Source of the DNA: Lachnospiraceae bacterium
Lineage (GTDB): Bacteria; Bacillota; Clostridia; Lachnospirales; Lachnospiraceae
Assembly: GCA_017518735.1 (NCBI GenBank)
Contig: JAFWTY010000034.1
Coordinates: 1-64,000 of the forward strand
DNA: 64,000 nt
Reading direction: 5' to 3'
Of the stretch, positions 15,761 through 24,691 are shown one piece after another (the first letter of the stretch is position 1; each line of letters starts with the position of its first letter). The notes under the pieces are model-generated. The model was not told where the DNA came from. It ran no database searches and was given only the letters and a program-made list of their open reading frames with translations. Made by a program: the position numbers and the translations under genes.

Positions 15761-16807
15761 TCATAACCCGAATTCTTCTTTTAACGTTCTTCCGCTCTTA
15801 CGCCTTGAACACTCCATAATTCCTAGCTTTGTCAGGCCTAAAACCTGAAAATCCGGGTCGTAATTTCGGGCTTTTTCGCGGAAAAAGTTTATAAAATTTT
15901 CACGTTTTATGTCACCCTTTAAGTTGATGAAGTCAATCAGGATAATTCCGCTTAGGTTTCGGAGCAAAATCTGGTGCAAAATTTCCTCGGCAGCCTCTTC
16001 GTTGATGGCTAAAAAAGTCTCTTCACTGTCAGATTTATGGCTGCTTTTTGCAGAATTAACATCGATCACCGTCATTGCTTCGGTTGGCTCGATGACTATT
16101 TCGGCACCGGATTTCAGCCAGACATGTTTACTCAGAGCTTCGTCCAGTTTTCCGGTCAATCCGAATAAAACAGGCAGGGAGACCATGGAGTCGTGATATG
16201 TTTCGCATGAGACGGATAAATCCGGATCGGATTTTGCAGATTCGGTTGTATTTAACGCCATATACTTTGATATTTCTGTGCGATCCTCTTCTTTTTCACA
16301 GAGAATTCGAAGGGAAAGATGATTTGTGGAAGTGAATTCCCCGGCGTAATGAAGTGCTTTTTGACGGTAATCTTCTCCTGCTTTTAGTATGGAAAATTCC
16401 GTTCTGGTTTTTGCAAGTTCTTTTAAATCCGCTTCGCCCTCTCCTAAGTTTAAAGTGGCTGTTGCGAGTTTTCCTTTGGCCGGTTCTTTTTTGATTCGAA
16501 CGGGCAAGGTCATACCGCATTTTGGCGTTTCGCCACGGAATTCGGATAACGGCATATAGCATTTCTGTTTATTTTTTAAAAGCAAAAAACAAGATCCCAG
16601 ATCTTCGCGAATCTCGGAAACTTTAGCAAGGGCAACGGTTCCCAAGGAAAGTCCGTCTCCAGAGGCAAATACGCGGATCAGTTTTCCGCAACATAGCAAA
16701 GCGCCGATCTCGCGCTCTTTTAATGCGCAGAAAACAAGCGTAGCACCCTCGTTTAAGGATTGCGACAATAGTTTTCCGTCTTGGTTTTTGGGCTTGGGTT
16801 TAATCAT
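15761..16807 (-). CDS. Ribonuclease E/G family protein, short form
   Basis: A 348-residue endoribonuclease-type protein. An S1-like N-terminal part (about 30-90) is followed by the RNase E/G core with TVIDVNSAK and GIILIDFINLK, which carry the metal-binding aspartates. It ends soon after CSRRKSGRTL, so the zinc-link CPxCxGxG and small domain of E. coli RNase E/G (about 490 residues or more) are absent. The start overlaps the stop of the upstream DUF2344 gene (ATGA). This trio beside rplU/rpmA is common in Clostridia. Activity on rRNA or mRNA processing is inferred from family. Confidence 0.85.
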   Translation of the reverse strand: MIKPKPKNQDGKLLSQSLNEGATLVFCALKEREIGALLCCGKLIRVFASGDGLSLGTVALAKVSEIREDLGSCFLLLKNKQKCYMPLSEFRGETPKCGMTLPVRIKKEPAKGKLATATLNLGEGEADLKELAKTRTEFSILKAGEDYRQKALHYAGEFTSTNHLSLRILCEKEEDRTEISKYMALNTTESAKSDPDLSVSCETYHDSMVSLPVLFGLTGKLDEALSKHVWLKSGAEIVIEPTEAMTVIDVNSAKSSHKSDSEETFLAINEEAAEEILHQILLRNLSGIILIDFINLKGDIKRENFINFFREKARNYDPDFQVLGLTKLGIMECSRRKSGRTLKEEFGL

Positions 16808-17505
16808 GATCTGCTTACCAGTTCTTTGAATCCGTCATAAAGAGGAACCAGCTCTTCTTTTTCATTTCTGGCAAATACTTCCGTTCGGATAATGTGATAG
16901 TCCCAGGGCTGAAAAGACAAACCATAGGGTTTGAACAAACCTTCAAGTAAGGCGGCAGGCTTTAAGTTCCCGCCGGAAGAAGCGTCACAGGTGAAATATA
17001 ATTCGCCGTCTTGTGCGTAAATATCATAAACAGCTTCTTTTAAATTACGTTCTTTCGTTCCGGTTTTGGTTTCTTTATAGGAAAGAACGGAATCGCTGCT
17101 CTTAAATGTATTGACCGAGTCAGTCAAGAGACTTATTGCTTTTTCATCGTTAAACAGGATCCGATATGACGCGCCCTGAACGGAAGCCATGGCGTTTTTG
17201 GCCTTTTCCGGCAGTTCATAGAAACCAAGAATGGTGAGTCCGTCACACATTTCCCGGTTTAATGGCTCAAAATAAGTTTCAATTCCGGTAGATTCGGTTA
17301 ATTCCAGATCGCAGTACTCACTCTCCGATTCCGTTCCGACTCCCAAGGGCGCAGCAAAAGAAAGCACCTGATGAGGAGAAAAACCCTCGGTGTATTTGAC
17401 CGGAATACCACTGGCTTTGATTGCTTTTTGGAAAAAGCGCATCATATCCAGGTGACCGACATATTTAATTGGACCGAATTTGGAAAAACGGATTCTGAGT
17501 TTCAT
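16804..17505 (-). CDS. TIGR03936 family protein (DUF2344)
   Basis: A 233-residue radical-SAM-linked protein of the DUF2344 family. The N-terminus RIRFSKFGPIKYVGHLDMMRFFQKAIKASGIP is the family signature, followed by TEGFSPHQVLSFA and LGVGTESESEY. It is nearly always encoded with, or fused to, the TIGR03960 radical SAM enzyme, as here (9-bp gap). It has no radical-SAM cysteines itself, and its biochemical function is unknown. The context with RNase E/G and L21/L27 suggests RNA or ribosome modification. Confidence 0.88.
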   Translation of the reverse strand: MKLRIRFSKFGPIKYVGHLDMMRFFQKAIKASGIPVKYTEGFSPHQVLSFAAPLGVGTESESEYCDLELTESTGIETYFEPLNREMCDGLTILGFYELPEKAKNAMASVQGASYRILFNDEKAISLLTDSVNTFKSSDSVLSYKETKTGTKERNLKEAVYDIYAQDGELYFTCDASSGGNLKPAALLEGLFKPYGLSFQPWDYHIIRTEVFARNEKEELVPLYDGFKELVSRS

Positions 17506-17514
17506 AAGGTTTCC

Positions 17515-19377
17515 TTAAGGACAATATAATCCGACACCATATCCTGCGGCGCCGCAGCCCTGACATTGTTTTCTGCAATTTGCACTGACTTTTTCGGCCA
17601 AAGCATTGTGCCATTCACGTAACAAAAACTTCTTTGAAACACCGATATCGATGAAATCCCAGGGGAAAACCTCGTCATCGGCACGGTGTCTTGTGGTATA
17701 GAATGCCATTGAGATGTTGCAGTCTTCAAAGGCTTGTTTCCAAAGATCGTATTGGAATGTTTCGTTCCAGGCGTCGAAAATGCAGCCTTTCTTATATGCA
17801 TCTTCAATTACGGCCGCTATTTTGCGGTCTCCTCTTGCAAAAATACCTTCCAGAACGGATACGTCCGTATCATGCCAGTTGTATTTAATACTTCTTTGAT
17901 TTAACTGTTCCATGATACCGAGTCTGGTCTGGTAAGCTTTTTCACGGAATTCTTCTTCCGTATTCATCGGGGCCCACTGAAGAGCCGTAAACGGTTTCGG
18001 AATAAAGAAAGACGTACTGGCCGTAATCTGGATCTTCTGACCGTTTCTCTTCTCTTTCGGAACGGTTTCAAAGTATTCTTTCGCAATTTCATTGCAGAGT
18101 TTTCCGATTCCTTTGATATCATCGATGGTTTCCGTCGGCAATCCGAGCATGAAATAGAGTTTTACCTTATTCCAACCGCCCTCAAATGCCAGATGGGCAC
18201 CGTTTAAGATATCTTCTTCGGTCAATCCTTTGTTGATGACGTTGCGAAGTCTCTGCGTTCCGGCTTCCGGAGCAAAGGTTAAGGATGATTTTTTGACATC
18301 CTGAACCTTATTCATGACATCCAGTGAAAACTGGTCGATTCGAAGAGACGGTAAGGAAATATTGATCTTTTTTGCGTCGCATTCGTCTATCAGGAATAAA
18401 AGAAGCTCTTGAAGTTCGGTATAATCGCTTGAACTAAGCGAACTTAAGCAGATTTCCTCGTGACCGGTATTCCGGATCAGGTCTCTTGCGTATTTTTTCA
18501 GGGTTTCCAGGCTTCTTTCACGAATTGGACGGTATAACTGCCCTGCCTGACAAAAACGGCATCCACGGATGCATCCGCGCATGATTTCAAGTACCAAACG
18601 GTCCTGTGTTGCCTTGATAAACGGCATAACCGGTTTTAAAGGATAATAGGTATCGTTTAAATCCGGAACAATTTCTTTTCGAACCGTAGCAGGTACGTTT
18701 TCAAACTTTGGTGAAAACGATTCGATGGTACCGTCTTCTTTATAAGTAACTTCATATAAAGATGGGACATAGATTCCCGGGATGGAACTTGCGTGAAGAA
18801 GAAATTCCTCTCTGGAAGTATTGTTCGCCCGGTCTTTTTTGTATAGATCCAGCAAAGCCCTGTACTGTGTTTCGCCTTCTCCGATATAGAAAAGATCAAA
18901 AAACTCCGCAATCGGTTCCGGATTATAAGCACAGGGACCGCCACCGATCACAATCGGGTCGTCCCAGGTTCTTTTGTTTGCATGGATGGGAATATTGGAT
19001 AAATCCAGTATTTGCAGAATGTTGGTATAGCACATTTCATACTGCAAGGTGATTCCCAGGAAATCAAAATCCCGGATCGGATCCTGGCTTTCGAGGGCAA
19101 ATAAAGGGATATGCTGTTCCTTCATGATATTGTGAAGATCCATGCCGGGAGAATAGACTCTTTCGCACCAGGTATCTTCGAAGGAATTGAACATATCATA
19201 AAGAATCTGAATGCCTAAATGGCTCATTCCGATTTCGTATAAATCGGGAAAGCACATAACAAAACGAACGTCAATCAGGTTTTTGTCCTTCATGACGCTG
19301 TTTTTCTCACCGCCGATATAACGTGCGGATTTCTCTATTTGCATTAAAATTTCATCGGATAAAGCGAGTTTACGCAT
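17515..19377 (-). CDS. TIGR03960 family B12-binding radical SAM protein
   Basis: A 620-residue enzyme. The N-terminal portion (about 40-200) is a cobalamin-binding-like domain; the radical SAM core has the [4Fe-4S] motif GCxxxCRFCQ in MRGCIRGCRFCQAG. A second cysteine cluster (CRKQCQGCGAAGYG) lies at the extreme C-terminus and may bind another cluster or metal. The substrate is unknown. It heads a three-gene unit with DUF2344 and RNase E/G and follows hisIE by only 3 bp, so it may be cotranscribed with the histidine genes. Confidence 0.9.
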   Translation of the reverse strand: MRKLALSDEILMQIEKSARYIGGEKNSVMKDKNLIDVRFVMCFPDLYEIGMSHLGIQILYDMFNSFEDTWCERVYSPGMDLHNIMKEQHIPLFALESQDPIRDFDFLGITLQYEMCYTNILQILDLSNIPIHANKRTWDDPIVIGGGPCAYNPEPIAEFFDLFYIGEGETQYRALLDLYKKDRANNTSREEFLLHASSIPGIYVPSLYEVTYKEDGTIESFSPKFENVPATVRKEIVPDLNDTYYPLKPVMPFIKATQDRLVLEIMRGCIRGCRFCQAGQLYRPIRERSLETLKKYARDLIRNTGHEEICLSSLSSSDYTELQELLLFLIDECDAKKINISLPSLRIDQFSLDVMNKVQDVKKSSLTFAPEAGTQRLRNVINKGLTEEDILNGAHLAFEGGWNKVKLYFMLGLPTETIDDIKGIGKLCNEIAKEYFETVPKEKRNGQKIQITASTSFFIPKPFTALQWAPMNTEEEFREKAYQTRLGIMEQLNQRSIKYNWHDTDVSVLEGIFARGDRKIAAVIEDAYKKGCIFDAWNETFQYDLWKQAFEDCNISMAFYTTRHRADDEVFPWDFIDIGVSKKFLLREWHNALAEKVSANCRKQCQGCGAAGYGVGLYCP

Positions 19378-19380
19378 ATA

Positions 19381-20664
19381 TTACTCTCTTGCTGCGAGTT
19401 CGTTGCAGATTTCCTCCCAGGAAATGCCGCGTTCCACCATCAGTACCATACAGTGATAGAGGAAATCGGAGATTTCGTATTTGATTTCTCCGGCATCGGG
19501 ATTTTTGGCTGCAATAATGATTTCGGAAGCTTCTTCGCCAACCTTCTTTAAAATCTTGTCGATGCCCTTATCGAACAGATAATTCGTATAGGAACCTTCT
19601 TTGGGATTTACCTTACGATCGGCAATGACTCCGTAAACATGTTCAAAAACTTTCAACGGATTCTTTTCCGTATATTCCTTCATAGCAATCTCGTTAAAGA
19701 AGCAGGTCGGAGAACCGGTATGGCAGGCAACGCCGATCTGGGAAACTTTGGCAAGCAAGGTATCAAAGTCGCAGTCGGCATAGAGGGATTTCACGTACTG
19801 GAAGTGTCCGCTCTCTTCACCTTTTTCCCACTGAGATTTGCGGGATCTGGAATAATAATTCATCTTACCGGTTTTGATGGTTTGCAGATAAGCTTCTTCA
19901 TTCATATAAGCCAGCATTAAGACTTCGCCGGTCTTGTAATCCTGAGCAATAACAGGAATCAGTCCGTCTGCATTTTTGCGAAGCTTCTCCCAGGGAATCT
20001 TTGCGCTGAGTGCCTTTACGGGGATATTTCTTTCGGTGCAAAGCAGTTTGATGGAATTGATCTGGCTTGCATTTTCATTTACAACATGACCAAAAACTCC
20101 GGCAACATACTCTCCCTCCAAACTGTCTAACAGCTTTTCGAGCGTTACGTTGGGAAGTCCAACATAAAGCGGAAGGGAAATGGACTGTGCCACATCGGAA
20201 GGTTTCACTCCGTTGAAAATAAAGCATGCGGAGGAATAGGTTTCCGCCATCTTACGATAAACGCCGAGATTGGAAAAATCATCAAACGTAACCGCGATCT
20301 TTTCCTTGCCGAATCTCTTGGATACGTCTTCAAGCATATCCCAGTTGCTCTGCTTGGAAAGGTTTAAAATTGCCATTTTTGCATCAGCATAGAGAATCTT
20401 TTTTACATCCTCTTCGCGTTCGATCGGAAAAGCGGCATAAACAGGGATCTCACTGTATTTGGTGATTTCCTTTAAGGTATGAATGCTCTTTTCCTTTCCT
20501 TCATCGTCTAAAGCGCTGATATTGACCAGAATGCAATCTGCATTAACGTCTCCGTAATGACGAATGGTTTCGGGAAGCAGATTGCTTACCGGTTTTTGCT
20601 GTTCGTCGTCAAAAAAGACTTCTCCGTTGTGTATAAATAACTGAATCAGTAATTCTTTTTCCAA
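19381..20664 (-). CDS. hisIE: HisIE with extra N-terminal barrel-like domain
   Basis: A 427-residue protein. Residues about 220-320 are phosphoribosyl-AMP cyclohydrolase (HisI): VLMLAYMNEEA, YYSRSRKSQWEKGE, zinc and magnesium ligands in DCDFDTLL and CHTGSPTC. Residues about 330-427 are phosphoribosyl-ATP diphosphatase (HisE): KEGSYTNYLF, KVGEEASEIIIAAK, EISDFLYH. Both are early steps of histidine synthesis. The first 210 residues are not part of standard HisIE; their strand/helix rhythm (ILVNISALD, PVYAAFPIE, PLYVGLPNV, YVAGVFGH) suggests a degenerate HisA/HisF-type barrel. Directly follows hisB in the operon. Confidence 0.88.
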   Translation of the reverse strand: MEKELLIQLFIHNGEVFFDDEQQKPVSNLLPETIRHYGDVNADCILVNISALDDEGKEKSIHTLKEITKYSEIPVYAAFPIEREEDVKKILYADAKMAILNLSKQSNWDMLEDVSKRFGKEKIAVTFDDFSNLGVYRKMAETYSSACFIFNGVKPSDVAQSISLPLYVGLPNVTLEKLLDSLEGEYVAGVFGHVVNENASQINSIKLLCTERNIPVKALSAKIPWEKLRKNADGLIPVIAQDYKTGEVLMLAYMNEEAYLQTIKTGKMNYYSRSRKSQWEKGEESGHFQYVKSLYADCDFDTLLAKVSQIGVACHTGSPTCFFNEIAMKEYTEKNPLKVFEHVYGVIADRKVNPKEGSYTNYLFDKGIDKILKKVGEEASEIIIAAKNPDAGEIKYEISDFLYHCMVLMVERGISWEEICNELAARE

Positions 20665-20681
20665 ATCAATTTCCTCTTTTC

Positions 20682-21410
20682 TTAGATGGTTCCTTTTGTG
20701 CTGAGTACGCCTTCTCTTCCGCTTTTCGATACGCTTATACGAAGTGCGTTTGCGAATGCCTTGAACATTGCTTCAATGATGTGATGTGTATTTTCTCCGT
20801 CCAGAACTTTGATGTGAATGTTCATACCGGCATTGTCGGAAACGGCACGGAAGAATTCTTTTACGGTTTCGGTTTCAAAATATCCGACTCTTTCCGTTTT
20901 GAATTCATAATTGAAATTCAAATAGGATCTTCCGCATAAATCGATGCTGGCAAGGACGAGCGCATCATCCATCGGCATGATAAAGGATGCATAACGGTTG
21001 ATGCCTGCTTTGTCGCTTAAAGCCTCTTTAATGGCCTGTCCTAATACGATGCCGACATCTTCTACGGTGTGATGCGTATCTACGTTTAAATCGCCTTTGG
21101 CAACAATTTTCAAATCAAAATTGCCATGTTTTGCAAAGCTTTCCAGCATGTGATCAAAGAAGCCCACACCGGTATTGCAATCCGCTTTTCCTTCTCCGTA
21201 AAGGCGAAGGCCGAGTGTGATATCGGTTTCTTTGGTTTTTCTTTTCAGAACGGATTCTGCAACTTTAACGTTTTCTTCTTTCTTTTCCATTTCAGGTTTT
21301 TCCTCTGTTTTTTTTGCTGCAACAACTTCTTTAACTGCTTCCGGTTTCTTCTCTTCCTTTACTTCGGGTTTCGAAACCGGAACGGGTTTCTTGATGTTTT
21401 TCTTTGCCAT
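20682..21410 (-). CDS. hisB: Imidazoleglycerol-phosphate dehydratase with charged N-terminal tail
   Basis: A 242-residue protein whose last 192 residues are standard HisB, the Mn-dependent dehydratase of histidine synthesis: GVGFFDHMLESFAKHG, DTHHTVEDVGI, NTHHIIEAMFKA. The first 50 residues are a Lys/Glu/Pro/Val-rich, low-complexity tail absent from typical HisB. The upstream ATG has a GAGGA site at good spacing and lies 3 bp from hisD, so the tail is probably translated; an internal Met near 41 is the alternative start. Confidence 0.9.
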   Translation of the reverse strand: MAKKNIKKPVPVSKPEVKEEKKPEAVKEVVAAKKTEEKPEMEKKEENVKVAESVLKRKTKETDITLGLRLYGEGKADCNTGVGFFDHMLESFAKHGNFDLKIVAKGDLNVDTHHTVEDVGIVLGQAIKEALSDKAGINRYASFIMPMDDALVLASIDLCGRSYLNFNYEFKTERVGYFETETVKEFFRAVSDNAGMNIHIKVLDGENTHHIIEAMFKAFANALRISVSKSGREGVLSTKGTI

Positions 21411-21413
21411 GGT

Positions 21414-22706
21414 TTAATCCTCAAAACGTACTCGAATGGAGTTTGCATGTGCCTGTAAGCCTTCCTCTTCGGCAAACAGTTCTATTTTTTCGGCAACAGC
21501 CTTTAAGGCATCGCGTGAATAATTAATGATGCTGGATTTCTTGATGTAATCGTCAACCGATAAGGGAGAGAAAAATCTTGCGGTTCCGTTTGTCGGAAGA
21601 ACATGGTTCGGACCTGCAAAATAGTCGCCCAAAGGTTCGCTGGAATACTCTCCAAGGAAAATAGCACCGGCATTTTTAACCTTTGTCATGGTTTCATAAG
21701 GGTTCCTTGTTACGATTTCCAAGTGCTCGGAAGCAATATCGTTGACTACTTTGATAGCCTCATCCATATTCTTGGCAATTAAAACGTAACCGAATTTATC
21801 CAGGGACTTTTCCAGGATTTCTTTTCTCTTAGCTACCTGTACTCTTGCTTCCACTTCTTTGATGACTTCGTCGGCAAGAGTTTCGGATGTGGTAACCAAG
21901 ATGGCGGATGCCATTTCATCATGTTCTGCCTGACTCATCAAATCACATGCAACAAATTTCGGAGTTGCGGTTTCATCGGCAAGTACAAGGATTTCGGAAG
22001 GACCCGCAACAGAGTCAATCGAAACGTAACCATAAACATTCTTCTTTGCAAGCGCTACAAAAATGTTTCCGGGGCCTACAATCTTATCCATTTTCGGAAC
22101 GGATTCGGTACCGAAAGCCATGGCTGCAATCGCCTGGGCACCGCCGACTTTGTAGATTTCGGTAACGCCAGCGATTTTTGCGGCTGCAAGTGTACCGGCG
22201 TTAACTTTTCCTTCCGCATTCGGAGGGGTGCACATTACGATACGCTCACATCCTGCAACGATGGCAGGTACGATATTCATTAACGTGGAGGAAGGATAAG
22301 CTGCTTTTCCGCCCGGAACATAAACTCCGACATTTGCAATCGGTGTGATGCGCTGACCCAAAATACTGCCGTTTTCATAGGTCTTAATGAAGGAATTACG
22401 AACCTGTAACTCATGAAATGCCTTGATATTCTCAAAAGCTTCCTTCATAACAGCCAGATATTCTTCGGAAATCGAAGCATAGGCCTCTTCGATTTCGGCT
22501 TCCGTAACACGGATGGTATCGGCACTTAAAGCGAATTTGTCGAATTTTAAAGTGTATTCAAATAAAGCTTCGTCTTTTCTGGTACGAACATCGTTAACAA
22601 TGTCATTGACGATTTTTTCGAATTCACCGTAGTGATTCGGGCTTCTCTTGATTAATTCGTCCAGAACATTTTGTATATTGTTTTCGTCTAAGATCAGTTT
22701 ATTCAT
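21414..22706 (-). CDS. hisD: Histidinol dehydrogenase
   Basis: A 430-residue zinc- and NAD-dependent enzyme for the last two oxidations to histidine. Recognised by YVPGGKAAYPS, GGAQAIAAMAFGT, VGPGNIFVALAKK, AGPSEILVLAD, the active-site SEHLEI and GPNHVLPTNG. Full length for the family. Sits between hisG (15 bp) and hisB (3 bp) in one operon. Confidence 0.97.
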   Translation of the reverse strand: MNKLILDENNIQNVLDELIKRSPNHYGEFEKIVNDIVNDVRTRKDEALFEYTLKFDKFALSADTIRVTEAEIEEAYASISEEYLAVMKEAFENIKAFHELQVRNSFIKTYENGSILGQRITPIANVGVYVPGGKAAYPSSTLMNIVPAIVAGCERIVMCTPPNAEGKVNAGTLAAAKIAGVTEIYKVGGAQAIAAMAFGTESVPKMDKIVGPGNIFVALAKKNVYGYVSIDSVAGPSEILVLADETATPKFVACDLMSQAEHDEMASAILVTTSETLADEVIKEVEARVQVAKRKEILEKSLDKFGYVLIAKNMDEAIKVVNDIASEHLEIVTRNPYETMTKVKNAGAIFLGEYSSEPLGDYFAGPNHVLPTNGTARFFSPLSVDDYIKKSSIINYSRDALKAVAEKIELFAEEEGLQAHANSIRVRFED

Positions 22707-22721
22707 CTTATCCCTTTCACA

Positions 22722-23378
22722 TTATGCATTCAGCTTTGCTTTCAACTTTTCTATTATATCAAAAATTCTGTCATTTTGCATCTTCATGCTGACCTGATTT
22801 ACAATGACCCTTGCGGATAACGGGCAAATCTCTTCCAAAACGTCCAATCCGTTCTCGCGAAGCGTCGATCCGGTTTCCACAATATCGACGATAACATCGG
22901 ATAATCCGACGATGGGACCTAACTCCACACTACCGTTTAACTTGATGATATCCACGGTCTGATTCTTTTTGTTGAAGAAATAATCCTTTGCAATAGTGGG
23001 ATATTTGGTGGCTACACGAATTCTTTCACGGTGCATTAATAAATCTCTGGCGCTTTCCGGACCGCAGACACACATTCTGCATTTTCCGAATCCCAAATCC
23101 AGAACTTCATATACTCTTCTGTTTTCCTCCAGAATAATATCACTTCCCACAACACCGATATCGGCTGCACCGTACTCTACATAGGTCGGTACATCGGGAC
23201 CTTTTGCAAGGAAGAACTTCAATTTCAGTTCCTCATTCACAAATACCAGCTTTCTGGTATCCTTATCCTTCATTTCTTCGCAAGTGACCCCAATCTGCTC
23301 CAATAATTCCAGAGTCTTAAACGCAAGACGTCCCTTGCAAAGCGCAAATACTAAATATTTCTGATTCTCGTTCTCCAT
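22722..23378 (-). CDS. hisG: ATP phosphoribosyltransferase catalytic subunit, short form
   Basis: A 218-residue HisG-S protein catalysing the first step of histidine synthesis. Visible signatures are ALCKGRL, GAADIGVVGSD, VATKYPTIAKDYF, and ELGPIVGLSDVIVDIVETGSTLRENG (phosphoribosyl-binding region). It lacks the C-terminal regulatory domain of long HisG, so it needs HisZ, encoded just upstream with a 13-bp gap. Confidence 0.95.
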   Translation of the reverse strand: MENENQKYLVFALCKGRLAFKTLELLEQIGVTCEEMKDKDTRKLVFVNEELKLKFFLAKGPDVPTYVEYGAADIGVVGSDIILEENRRVYEVLDLGFGKCRMCVCGPESARDLLMHRERIRVATKYPTIAKDYFFNKKNQTVDIIKLNGSVELGPIVGLSDVIVDIVETGSTLRENGLDVLEEICPLSARVIVNQVSMKMQNDRIFDIIEKLKAKLNA

Positions 23379-23391
23379 AAAACTTTCCTAT

Positions 23392-24570
23392 CTATATAAA
23401 AAATAATTCATTTCCGGCGCCTATTACCTTCTCTTCATAGTACGCTTTATTTTTTCCGGCCTCTTTTAAAACCATCTCCACAGGCTTTCCCTTAGCACGA
23501 AGCTTATCAGCTTCATTCAAAGCCTCCGCATAAGTACTTTCCGTATAAACAATGACGCTCTTAGTTACCTCATCTTCGCTGGATTTGATTCCGGTGCGAC
23601 GAATTGCGGTCTGGATTTCATCAATCATGAAAACACAGCCTACGGAAGGCGCTTTTTTGCCGAATTTTTCGATTAGGTGATCGTAACGTCCGCCTTTTAC
23701 GATCGGATTTCCGACACCATAGGTATATCCGGTAAAAATAATTCCGGTGTAGTAATGATACTTGCTTAACATAGATAAATCGAAGGTGATGTATTTGTCA
23801 TATCCTTTGATTGCAAGGAGCTTTTCGATTTCGATCAGTCTTGCAACGGCATCCTTGGATCTTTGATTCGTGGCATCGTTCAGAAGCTTCTCCAAATCCT
23901 TTGCGGGAAGAAAAACTTTAGAAATCGCTTCGAGACGGTCAAGCAATGTCGCATCGATGTTCTGCTCTGCTAAGAATTCACGCGATCCGTAGAAATTTTT
24001 TGAGGACATATAGTCGCGAAGTCTCATTTCGGTTTCTTCATCAAGGTTTGCTTCTTCACAGATTCCTTTGAAATAATTGCTTTCTCCGATGCTGACCTGG
24101 AATTCCTTCAAACCTGCATTTAATAAGCTTTCGATGACGATAGATAAGCTTTCCGCATCTGCATAGATCGAACTGTCGTTGATGAGCTCGAAACCTGTTT
24201 GAGTATTTTCCTTTAATTTGCCTTGAAGCTCGGAAGTGTTGATGAAGGTGTTTCCTTCATAACAAAAACGAAGCGGCATAGTCTCCTCGGAAAAATACTT
24301 TGCGGTACATCTTGCTACGCTGGGCGTAAAGTCCGGACGAAGCACCAGGGTATTACCCTCTTTGTCAAAGAATTTGTATAAATCCTTGGAAGGAATGGTT
24401 CCGATGTCCTTGGAAAAAACATCAAAATACTCAAAAGCCGGGGTATCAAGTAATTCATAACCGTAAAGTTTGATGGTATTTAAGATGTTCTCGGATAACC
24501 GTTTTTTCTCTTTTAATTCTTTTCCGTAAAGGTCTCTTACACCTTCCGGAGTGTGAAGTAATGATATCAT
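23392..24570 (-). CDS. hisZ: ATP phosphoribosyltransferase regulatory subunit HisZ
   Basis: A 392-residue class II aminoacyl-tRNA-synthetase-like protein that forms the HisG-HisZ complex and senses histidine. HisRS-like features are TPEGVRDLYG, the motif-2-like FTPSVARCTA, FCYEGNTFI and GGRYDHLIEKFG; length and the neighbouring short HisG distinguish it from HisRS. First gene of the operon, preceded by a near-perfect promoter and palindrome. Confidence 0.93.
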   Translation of the reverse strand: MISLLHTPEGVRDLYGKELKEKKRLSENILNTIKLYGYELLDTPAFEYFDVFSKDIGTIPSKDLYKFFDKEGNTLVLRPDFTPSVARCTAKYFSEETMPLRFCYEGNTFINTSELQGKLKENTQTGFELINDSSIYADAESLSIVIESLLNAGLKEFQVSIGESNYFKGICEEANLDEETEMRLRDYMSSKNFYGSREFLAEQNIDATLLDRLEAISKVFLPAKDLEKLLNDATNQRSKDAVARLIEIEKLLAIKGYDKYITFDLSMLSKYHYYTGIIFTGYTYGVGNPIVKGGRYDHLIEKFGKKAPSVGCVFMIDEIQTAIRRTGIKSSEDEVTKSVIVYTESTYAEALNEADKLRAKGKPVEMVLKEAGKNKAYYEEKVIGAGNELFFI

Positions 24571-24602
24571 AAAAACTCCTATATACTTTATCGAATTAAA
24601 GT

Positions 24603-24624
24603 GCTAACATGCTAATATGTTAGC
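24603..24624. promoter_or_regulatory. Palindromic operator candidate at hisZ promoter
   Basis: GCTAACAT at 24603-24610 and ATGTTAGC at 24617-24624 form a perfect palindrome around GCTAAT. It begins 8 bp downstream of the -10 hexamer, over the likely start of transcription, a typical repressor position. A TrpR-family histidine regulator (HisR/YerC) is a candidate, by inference. Confidence 0.6.
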
Positions 24625-24631
24625 GTAGTAA

Positions 24632-24660
24632 ATTATATTGGATTTTAATCTTCTTGTCAA
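24632..24660 (-). promoter_or_regulatory. his operon promoter
   Basis: Consensus TTGACA (24655-24660) and TATAAT (24632-24637) on minus, separated by exactly 17 bp. Confidence 0.9.
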
Positions 24661-24691
24661 ATGTTTCTTTTTTATTGAAAAATCGGGCATT

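Noticed and set aside
24571..24691. T-box riboswitch upstream of hisZ
   Set aside because: The leader from the mapped promoter is only about 55 nt, too short for a T-box, and lacks its conserved motifs.
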